A stretch of 35,000 bases of DNA from Armadillidium nasatum (Eukaryota; Arthropoda; Malacostraca; Isopoda; Armadillidiidae): contig SEYY01009784.1 in the NCBI GenBank assembly GCA_009176605.1, positions 1 to 35,000 of the forward strand, in the 5' to 3' direction. The stretch's first letter is position 1; each line of letters opens with the position of its first letter. The position numbers and the translations under genes are program-made. The notes beneath the pieces are model-generated. The model was not told the origin of the DNA, did no database searches, and saw only the letters and a list, made by a program, of their open reading frames with translations. Below, piece after piece: positions 1 to 35,000 of this stretch.

Positions 1-180
1 TATTTTTCACATTATACATAACTTGCTCGTTTTGTTCATTATTGAGTATTTTTCTCTCATAAATTTCAACATTTAATAATTAAACATTTCATAAATTTTA
101 ATTTTATATAATTTGTTTCGGACAGTCATAAGCCAAATTAGGACCAACTGTGTTAGGCTCCATATTTGCTTTTATTATTC

Positions 181-255
<75 letters not shown>
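181..255. repeat. poly-T tract, about 74 bases
   Basis: A nearly unbroken thymine run inside AT-rich sequence. Read on the minus strand it is a poly-A tract, which could be the tail of a retroposed element, but I recognise nothing in front of it. Confidence 0.9.
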
Positions 256-258
<3 letters not shown>

Positions 259-1414
259 AAAATTTTGGTTAACAAACTTTTATTTGTATATTTTGATTAG
301 TTTAATAGTCTTTGGATAATGAAAACTTTTTCTCCATTCTACATTAAGTTTAGCCATTTTTTAAGCTTAATTTTTTCTCATTTTATTTTCTAAAGAACCA
401 AATTTTGGATTATTAAAAATAATAAACAATGATGCGTTGAAGTTTGAAGAATGTATTCAATATCTAATATAAGGTATATGGCAATTGAAAGAGTAATTAA
501 ATGGTAAGAATTAAATGGTAAGCAAGTGTTTTAGAAATCTCATACGGGCACACCCACCGACCTGTGAGTAGCTATAAAATATATCTATATCCAATATATC
601 AATTTTAAATTTCATGAAAATTGAAACCGTGTCATATAATTAAAAAGGATTCTTATAGGGATTAAATGGAATCCTTTTGTAAGGTGAACTTCAATGGCTA
701 AATGAATTTTTGACTGAATTGAGAACTATAACATCTATTAGAAAATAATTAATTTTGAACATTTTAACTATGATTTCTAGTTCTGGTGACTCACATAGGA
801 AGGAAGTTGGGAATTGGAAAGGATAAATCAAGAACACAATCTATATATAGAGTAGAATATAGTTAGAAAGAGTGAAAAGCCTAGTTAGGGTTCAGAGTGA
901 CAGTCAACCATTGGGTTGTAGTAATATGTTTAACTATCTGTGAGAAGGGATGATGCGAGAATCGTGACTATGATGATTTGACTCCCAGAGGGGAAACAGA
1001 GGAGTAATATTCTGATTAGTAATTCTATGATACGTAACGCACATGCAGGAATATTCCAACACTAAGAGGAAGCAGAGTATACTGTCCGGGTCCTGTGGAG
1101 ATCTATGAGCTTCAGAAATAAATTGGGGAATAGAACCCATCAGAGAGGGTATCGTCGTATCTACTCGTGTAATAAGGATGTCATAGAATGTTATTTGTAG
1201 AATATAAGAGTCTTATTCCAAGATTAAAAAGTTAATGGAGGATTCATGATTTTATTTTTAATTAATTAAGTATTTGTAGGACAGGAATGAATACTTGAAG
1301 ATGTAAATGATAACAACAGATTTTAAAATATTTAACTTAAGTTTTTTTTAGCTTCTGGGGTTCTGAGGTAAGTTTTTCATTTTTTATTTTTATTTTTATT
1401 TGAAAAATTTTTTT
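256..1414. other. no gene recognised; AT-rich with a GC-richer patch
   Basis: Belongs to the long intron after ZSWIM8 exon 23, or to sequence beyond the gene. Short open frames only. The stretch at about 880-1190 is less AT-rich than its surroundings and might be an old repeat, but no protein motif is visible on either strand. Confidence 0.5.
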
Positions 1415-1532
<118 letters not shown>

Positions 1533-1785
1533 TACATTTGTGTCTGTTCTTGTATGGCCCAGTTTTTTCCGTGAAAAGTTTCAAGTACCGGCCTTAAAAA
1601 AAGAGAGAGGCAGCATTAAAAAAATAAAATAAAATAAAATTAAAAAAAAAAAAAATCGGTTGGTATTTTTGCTTTTTTTTCTCAAGTGGATTTATTCTTA
1701 CTGTATTATTTGAAATGCAATGTAAAAGAAAACGTAAGGAAGAAGAGGAGATGAAAAGGAAAAGACAGGTGAAATAAAGAAAAAA

Positions 1786-2077
1786 TAAAAAAAAAATAAT
1801 TTTTATTTTTAATAATAATTATTAATAATTAAATTTAACATAATAATTAATATAATAATATTTTTTTTTATAATTAATAATAATGAATTTTAAAAAATAA
1901 TATAATAGAAATAAAGGATAATAATATATAATAATAATAATAATTTAATAATAATAATAATCAATAAAAAAAAAAAATTTAATAATAATAATAATGAACA
2001 AAGGTATAATATATACATAATAAACTTAATAGAAATAATAATAATAATTATAGTAATAATAATAATAATATATAATA

Positions 2078-2109
<32 letters not shown>

Positions 2110-2115
2110 GTAACA
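1786..2115. repeat. AAT-rich degenerate microsatellite
   Basis: AAT/ATA trinucleotide units interrupted by other A and T bases; the clearest pure run is near 2070-2110. It is probably a decayed (AAT)n array. The open frames crossing it on the minus strand are low-complexity artefacts. Confidence 0.85.
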
Positions 2116-2621
2116 ATCAATACATTAAATGTAATGAATATAGATAAGATATGATATGAATTAGTTTAAATATTTAAGTTTATATAATATAAATAAATAA
2201 CTTTAACAGATCAAATAATAATACAATACAAATTAGGTATAATAAATAATAATAAGACGCAAGTAAGAGTTCAACGTCATTACATGAAAAGAGAAGAGAA
2301 CGAAGGAACACAGAATAGTCTAATAGTAATGCTATCGTAAAAAGAGTAAAAAAATATGACCAAAAAAGCATACAAAAGTAAAGTTACGCTGAGTACAAAT
2401 GGTGAAATAGTTAATGTCGGCCTGCCGAGTGTAAGATAAAGGTATAGATAACCGAAAGACTTTATTGACTTGTTATCATTCAACTACAATGACTGACCTA
2501 ACAAACACTATAATAACATGTATTTTTGTACGATTCTCCTCCATCTAATTCATCAATAATCCCGTTGGTGTGATATAGTACATTTTCAAATGTGTACACT
2601 GGATAAACCTATTACACACAA
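2116..2621. other. no gene recognised
   Basis: Unique-looking sequence between two simple-repeat blocks. It contains minus-strand open frames up to 67 codons without recognisable motifs. The missing last ZSWIM8 exon was looked for here and not seen. Confidence 0.5.
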
Positions 2622-2856
<235 letters not shown>

Positions 2857-2990
2857 AGAATTTTTGAAATTACAATCTCATGAAAAAAAGGTAAAAGATA
2901 AAATTAAAAAGGTAAAATGGTTAACCCTCCGCTTAATTCTCCTTGTCAAGCACTTACTAAAAGTGGTCGATAAAGGGAGTTATATAAGAT

Positions 2991-3363
2991 GTCTATTTTT
3001 TATCTTGTTTTCCTAGTTTCAGAAAAGAACTCTAGCTTTAAATAAACTATTCAGTGTTTTATAAGTATTTTATATAAGGTGAGATTTTTTTTTCCTTTTC
3101 TTCAAACATTTAGTACAATTTTATATTTTTAAAAGAACTACCTTAAAACTAACAACCAGGTTTCCAAACTTACATTTGCTGTCTATTTTTTATCTTGTTT
3201 TCCTAGTTTCAGAAAAGAACTCTAGCTTTAAATAAACTATTCAGTGTTTTATAAGTATTTTATATAAGGTGAGATTTTTTTTTCCTTTTCTTCAAACATT
3301 TAGAACAATTTTATATTTTTAAAAGAACTACCTTAAAACTAACAACCAGGTTTCCAAACTTAC

Positions 3364-3370
<7 letters not shown>
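2991..3370. repeat. tandem duplication, 2 x 190 bp
   Basis: Unit 2991-3180 is repeated at 3181-3370. I see one difference (T at 3114, A at 3304). The copies abut directly. The unit's right end includes the last 7 bases of ZSWIM8 exon 23 and its GT donor, so a second copy of that donor stands at 3172-3173. The near identity means the duplication is recent or is an assembly artefact. Confidence 0.95.
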
Positions 3371-20952
<17,582 letters not shown>

Positions 20953-20978
20953 TGGTGGGCTGTTTCAATACTGGCCAC
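20953..20978 (-). other. ZSWIM8: probable 5' UTR segment of ZSWIM8
   Basis: Immediately upstream of the ATG at 20952 the frame closes with a TGA about four codons back, so this ATG is the first in frame. A good acceptor (ATTATTCACAG) lies at 20979-20980, which would make these 26 bases the end of the 5' leader, with a non-coding first exon further right. A (TA)n array begins only about 20 bases beyond the acceptor. The leader exon and promoter were not found. Confidence 0.5.
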
Positions 20979-20996
20979 CTGTGAATAATTTCAACG

Positions 20997-23504
<2,508 letters not shown>

Positions 23505-23985
23505 TAAAGGCAGAGTTAGTCATACTATACCTTGAATCATTCAAATATTGATCCAATCTTTTCTTAAAAGTTACTATCAATAATACCTTGTGGTAAACCA
23601 TTCCAAAAATTAACCACTCTATAGCTGAAAAAATACTTTTTCAAATCTAGATGGCATCTCTTTATTTTTTTGTTATGACTCCTAGTGTGCCTATTGGGAT
23701 CTAGTAAAAAGAACTTGCTCATATCTACATCGTCAATCAACAAAAACATTGAAAATCTTAATCATATCACCTCTAAGAAATCTTTTCTACAGAAAACAAC
23801 CCCAGTCCTTTTAATCTATTTTTGAAATTCTTGTTTTTAAAACCAAAAATCATTCTTGCAGCTCTGCACTGTACTGTCTCCAGCATATTAACATCTTTTC
23901 TTAAATATGGAGCCCAAACCTGTGCACAGTTCTCGATTGGTGGTCTAATATAACCATTATAGAGTTTACTGATCACCTACTTTTA
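23505..23985 (-). mobile_element. CR1-like LINE C-terminal fragment
   Basis: Minus-strand frames give LYNGYIRPPIENCAQVWAPY, RKDVNMLETVQCRAARMI and LGLFSVEKIS, then, after a frameshift, MSKFFLLDPNRHTRSHNKK, YFFSYRVVNFWNGLPQGIID and FKKRLDQYLND. This is the usual end of CR1/jockey-clade reverse-transcriptase proteins (YIRPHLEYC.QAWSP.L.KD...LE.VQRRATK; FFS.RVV..WN.LP). Frameshifted and inactive. Confidence 0.85.
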
Positions 23986-24544
23986 TAATTGACATTACAG
24001 TTTATTATTCCTAGTTTCTAAACACTGTTCTGACTTTCAAATTGCTGCTGATAATCACACCTTATCTTTTTCTTTATCCCAGACTCAAGCTGTTACCTAT
24101 ATATTTTGTAAATGAAACTGAAGAGATGAAATGACAAAAATCTCACACTAAACCATATCAAGAAGTGTAGTATGTATGAACCACCCCTGATATGCAATGT
24201 ATCCTTCACACAAGGGCAAACAACATCCCTATTCAGAGCAAATTACTACGGTGGTAGGAAGAAATTTTATAGCCACTTCAGAATACCAAACCTTTTAGAA
24301 GCTTGTTTAGATAATGTGATCCTCCTAAAAAAGATCAAGAGAAAATGAAACAACAATATTAAAGCAGCTGTAGTTCAGGTTATGTTCTTTAACAAGATGT
24401 TAGAGTTTTGTGGAAGATTCTGTTGAATAGATAGAGAAACTGGGTTTTTGATGCACAAACAACCATGCTCTTTTTCCCCTCACTGGAGATTTAAGAAAGA
24501 ACCAAGGTCAGCTGCACCAAGGCCTCCTTTCTGGCATTAACTAT

Positions 24545-25445
24545 TCGCTGTTGAATGGGTCATTTCTGAAACTGAAAGAAGTAATGAAGTGTGGGGTCAT
24601 CAGTACAAGAATGGATAAGAGACAAAGTGACAAATAAATGATTGATGAAAATTAGAAAAAGGGTTTGTGATAAAACAGAACCTTCAGGAACACCACTATT
24701 TATACATTTAACGGATGAACAGTGATCATCTACAATAGCTGTTGTAGAAGACAAAGAAATCAGAGAAGGATTTCAAAAGAGTGAGGTTAAAAATTCAAGC
24801 TTTATGCCAGGTACTTTCAAAAGCTTTTGATGTTCCTAGTACCCCATAAAAAAATTTACCACATGCTAAGAGCAAAGGAGCAAGAGTCAAAGAAAGAGAA
24901 ACGATAAATTGAGAGTTCTTTATGTAAGTAATACTGCCAATGTGAGATACGATTTGAGGATTTAAGATGTTTGTAAATCTTCCAGTTAAGATAGATTAGA
25001 AAACTTTGGAAACTACCAAGGTTAAAGGAATTCAATGATAGTTGGAGGATTGAGAGAAGTCTTGGATCTTCAGCACAGGTTGAATGAGTGCCTGCTTCCA
25101 GCAGTAAGAAAAGATTAAAAGTTCATAGGCAGAGATAAAGCAGAATCACAGAGTTTGAGGAGGAAAATTAACAACTGTATGTCTTCTCACATTTTAAGGT
25201 CAGAAAGAGCAGAAATAACACCTTTGAAGAAATTACAATGAGTTGGAGGTGGTTGAGGAAGAATAGCTCTGAATCATCAAGAATAGAATCAGAGGCAAAG
25301 ATTTAAGAAAAGAGTTCAGCATTGGTAGAAGGTAAAATGACAGTTAAGCAACTGAGAGATTCTAAAGGAGGGAAAGAAGAGGCAAAGTCAAAGTTGAGGT
25401 TTTTTACAAAATGCCAGAATGAGAAAAAGAGGAACCAGAAAGATC
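24545..25445 (-). mobile_element. jockey-like LINE reverse-transcriptase remnant
   Basis: Minus-strand pieces in order: FDFASSFPP and LSCLTVILPSTNAELFS near 25330-25400, SLNPPTIIEFL near 25030, SSVKCINSGVPEGSVLSQTL followed by FLIFINHLF and the catalytic-box remnant CTDDPTLH near 24590-24700. The order fits the domain before the reverse transcriptase, then its fingers and palm. The usual YADD has become CTDD, and stops interrupt every frame. It is a different family from the fragment at 23505-23985. Confidence 0.8.
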
Positions 25446-25471
25446 ATTACATTTTCCATAGAAAGCATTTT

Positions 25472-25617
<146 letters not shown>

Positions 25618-25693
25618 TGAACATTTAGAAATATTTACAAAATTGTAAGATGTAAGAATTTCATTTTCCAATGAGTAAAACTATTCTAGAAAG

Positions 25694-27312
<1,619 letters not shown>

Positions 27313-27631
27313 TAAATTAGTGGCTTAAAGAGTAACACTGAAATAGAATCTTTATTATTAGGTTGCATTTCAAATTTCAAAATCTTTACACTTCATTTAG
27401 ATTAATGAAAACCATTTCAAGCCAAACTACTACTACTACCCTATTTTAAAAATACGTTGAAAAACTTGAAATAGGAAATCTTAATATCTAATTTAAGCAC
27501 AATGTGTTTAACTTTAAAAAAAAAAAAAAAATTCTAAACAGGACAAATTGAAAATTGATGTTTGTGTGAATCATTAGATAATAATGATGAAACAAACCAA
27601 AACTGTAGAACAAACAAAAATATTCTCTCTC

Positions 27632-27787
<156 letters not shown>

Positions 27788-27904
27788 TCCCTAAAAAGTT
27801 GCCAATCATTGTAATGATGAGATTGTCAGTTTCAGCTTGATCGGATAATGATAACACACATCAAATGAACATATCAAATTTAAAATAAATGTAAGTGATC
27901 TCTA

Positions 27905-28142
27905 ACATTTCTAGTTTTCTCTCAGAGCAGTTACAAAAACCACAGCATAAGTCCAGAGAAGATTATAAGGAAATTTTAGTTATTTGATATTTTTAGGTAA
28001 TGTTGCTCCAGAAACATTTCTTTCAGAGTGCCAGCCATGCATCATGCCAGGTGGATGTTAAAAGCCATTTACTCCCTAAAAATTTTCATTTTCATGGATC
28101 AATTTCTTTAAGTGACTCTTGAGATAGTCAAGTTTTACAGAT
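27905..28142 (+). pseudogene. middle fragment of a transposase-like family, first copy
   Basis: Reads KSREDYKEILVI, then FLGNVAPETFLSECQPCIM in another frame. This is the middle part of a multicopy arthropod/cnidarian protein family in which I recall RDDYRELLEL..FLGG..P..I.FRAPGAMH. The stretch is strongly similar to 30222-30500. It stands directly in front of the N-terminal part of another copy, so it is a leftover of a neighbouring copy or a rearrangement. Confidence 0.6.
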
Positions 28143-29482
28143 TTGTTTTACAATAAATGTCAAGTTAAACTAGAAACCAGAGATGCTGCAAGGCTCACAA
28201 TCCAGGAAGTTATATTTTTGGATAAAGCTAAGATACGTACCAAACATTGGAGTGTAATTGCAGAAATTAAAAAACTTTGGGGAATGGTGAAAACTGCAAA
28301 AAAAGCAACCAGAAGTGTAAGTCAAGCTCAAAGAAAGTTGGAAACTTTTAAGTAAAATTTGATGACCTGTTTGATATTGCACACAAAAATACACTGAAGA
28401 ACACAAATAAAGACAGTTTTTGCTCCTTCAGAGACAAAAGGGATATACTGGTTGCATAGGGAGTTGATATAAAATTCCTATAAGCAGAAGAATGAAGAAC
28501 ACAAAGAAAAACAGCCTAGACAATCAGACTGGAAAAATCAAAACAAACCTGCAGTCTGCAGGTAAGCCTATATTGTTGTTTAATTGTAGTAGTTAGTACC
28601 TATCTGCATCTATTGTTATACCTACCTAGCACCTTGGTACCCTTGTACCTAGATAAATGTTTGTTGTTCCCAAGTTAGTTTTATTTTCTGTGTTTCTAAT
28701 CATTTTCTAGAAGACAAAGATATGGAAATAGAATTTTTAAGCACAAGCAGTGCTTCAGAAGATGAGGAATCATATAAAAATCAGGACATAGAAGAGTAGG
28801 ATCATGAGAACTTTCAGGACACAAGGAATCAATGCATCACAACTGAAGAAAAGAAAGTACTGCTAAGGAAGTCAAGAAATTATCACAGTTGTCAGTAAAT
28901 ACTGTTAGACAGATGTAATATTTTGGATAAAGACAGAATTGTTTCAGCTACTGCTGAAAGATCATTAGGGCAAGATCCACAAAAGTTATCAATCAGTAGG
29001 TCTACCATATGAGTTTGCAGACAGAAATTTCAAGAGAAAAGAGTACAGATAATTAAAAATAGGTTTGAAAATTCTGATTTACAAGGTGTTGTCCTACAAT
29101 GGGATGGGAAATTGCTCCCAGATATATTGAATAAAGAAAATTTATAAAGGTTGAGAGTTTTGATAAGTTGTAGTGATGAAGAGCAGTTGATAGGAGTTTA
29201 TCATATTAAAAATAATAAGGGATGTACTCGGGCAAAAGATGTTTTTTCTAAAGTGAAAAAATGGGCAGTAGAGAAAAAAGAAGCAATGTGTTTTGACACT
29301 ACTACTGATAGTCATTTGAGAGGAACTTGTGCTTTTATTAAAATATTATTTGAAAAAGATCTTTTATACATGGCAGGTCAAAACCACATTTCAGTAGTAG
29401 TACTGAATGCAGTTTTTGATTGCAAAATGGTTTCAGATACTGGCCCTCAGAGTGATATTTTTAAAAGATTTCAGATAGGGTG
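28143..29482 (+). pseudogene. transposase-like multicopy family, N-terminal half, broken
   Basis: Frames in order: TKHWSVIAEIKKLWGMVKTA; DDLFDIAHKNTL (from about 28361); an intron with CAG|GTAAGC at 28561/28562 and TTTTCTAG at about 28712; VVLQWDGKLLPDI (about 29090-29130); VLISCSDEEQLIGVYHIKNN; AMCFDTTTDSHLRGTCAFIK; DIFKRF. These match a widespread uncharacterised family with WDGKLLPD, CFDTTxSNTG..GAC and CRHH motifs. The Asp residues and the later His suggest an RNase H-fold, hAT-like transposase; that is inference. Several stops and frameshifts. Confidence 0.65.
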
Positions 29483-29491
29483 ATACAATAT

Positions 29492-30215
<724 letters not shown>

Positions 30216-30221
30216 CATACA

Positions 30222-31150
30222 TTTAAAATAAATATAAATGATCTCTAACACATTCTAGTTTTCTCTCAGTGCAGTTACAAAAACCACAGCATTAGCCTAA
30301 AGAAGATTATAAAGAAATTTTACAGTTGTTTGATATTTTTAAGTAGTGTTGCTCCAGAAAACATTTCTTTCAGAGCACCAGTTACCATGCATCATGCCAG
30401 ATTGGGAGTGGATGACATAAAGACATTTACTCTCTAAAAAATTTTCATTTTCAAGGATCAATTTCCTTTAAGAGACTTTGAGATAGATGTCATCAGAAGA
30501 ATTTGTTTATTCATAATTAAAGTTTGTCAAAGTTTGGTTTAGTTATTTTAAAGCTACAGTGGCCCACAACGAAGATTTACAGTTATTTAAAACCTTAATT
30601 ATAAAAAAAATTGATAGAGACATTTCAAAGGTGGCATTGTCTAAACTTGTAAATCATTTGTGGTATTTAAACCCAGAGTAAGTTACTTTCACTTTTTTTA
30701 ATGAAACCTTAGACAAAATCAAAATAAACAAGGCTGCAAAACTATTGTCTTTTGAGGAAAACAGTGATAATGATGAGCTAAGCAAGCTCATTGAGCTTGA
30801 GGATGAAAACATACATAATGATAAGATAGTGAAATCAAAATCAGTTTGAAAGCTCATTCTTTTTTGGACAAAAGTCAATTACTTTATTACACCACTAACA
30901 TTCAACTTCAAAATATTCAATATTTTAACTCATTTCTTACATTCCAGTCCGGATGTTTGGAATAAAAACCTGGACTTCTTGAAAGGATAGGGAATTGTCA
31001 AATGCTTTAAGGTTGTATATGACACAGTCAAAAGGGAATTAAATTAAAGTAAAACTATAATGTGAACAAAAGATAAAGAGCAGAAGCAGTATATTTTGCA
31101 AGTAGTTACTAAATGTTAAAAATTATTCCCAGACATTTTGAAATATACCT
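30222..31150 (+). pseudogene. transposase-like multicopy family, C-terminal half, broken
   Basis: In shifting frames: VAPENISFRAPVTMHHARLG; DQFPLRDFEIDVIRRICLFI; NEDLQLFKTLIIKKIDRDIS; KVALSKLVNHLWYLNPE; TFFNETLDKIKINKAAKLLS; VVYDTVKREL; KEQKQYILQVVTKC. The order and motifs fit the C-terminal half of the family at 28143-29482 (there NDLQLLKDL..., HLWYLSEELV, VNDTAERG, EEQKQFLLQVVE). Stops interrupt it. With the LINE removed, the two halves are collinear. Confidence 0.65.

Positions 31151-32400
<1,250 letters not shown>

Positions 32401-32479
<79 letters not shown>
32401..32479. repeat. poly-A followed by (TA)n
   Basis: About 18 adenines, then about 56 bases of TA. It has the same A-then-TA order as at 27178-27309. 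Confidence 0.95.

Positions 32480-35000
<2,521 letters not shown>

Overview
This is an AT-rich animal genome window dominated by one intron-rich protein-coding gene on the minus strand. Conserved protein blocks identify the gene as the orthologue of ZSWIM8 (Dora in Drosophila, EBAX-1 in C. elegans), the SWIM zinc-finger substrate receptor of a cullin-RING ubiquitin ligase. This ligase drives target-directed microRNA degradation by ubiquitinating Argonaute. I could chain 23 coding exons with canonical GT/AG borders from a probable start codon at 20952 down to 3364. They cover about 1,944 codons. The last part of the protein (roughly the final 80-90 residues in vertebrates) lies beyond the left edge. 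The phase of every junction agrees except one: exon 13 carries a one-base frame conflict.

Organism: multi-exon structure, (TA)n arrays of 60-230 bp at more than 20 places, and non-LTR retrotransposon fragments of types I associate with decapod crustaceans point to an arthropod, most likely a decapod. This is inference, without a database search.

Layout. 1-3363: 3'-side intron with poly-T, AAT-rich and (TA)n tracts, plus a 190-bp tandem duplication that copies the exon 23 splice donor. 3364-20952: the ZSWIM8 gene. Its introns hold at least 11 (TA)n arrays, a large inverted pair of tRNA-like SINE units (about 6030-6562) and a decayed LINE copy on the opposite strand (17195-18104). 20953-23500: upstream region with no recognised gene. 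23505-25445: pieces of two different LINEs on the minus strand. 27905-31150: a broken copy of a multicopy, transposase-like gene family on the plus strand, split by a LINE reverse-transcriptase fragment at 29616-30215. 31150-34430: AT-rich with no recognised gene. 34433-35000: the 3' end of another minus-strand LINE, whose tail is a pure (ATT)n array.

Two themes recur. The TA arrays sit very close to splice sites of the ZSWIM8 gene, and because (UA)n pairs with itself they could fold the pre-mRNA around individual exons. LINE and SINE-like ends also run directly into microsatellites, suggesting that retrotransposition seeded at least some arrays.
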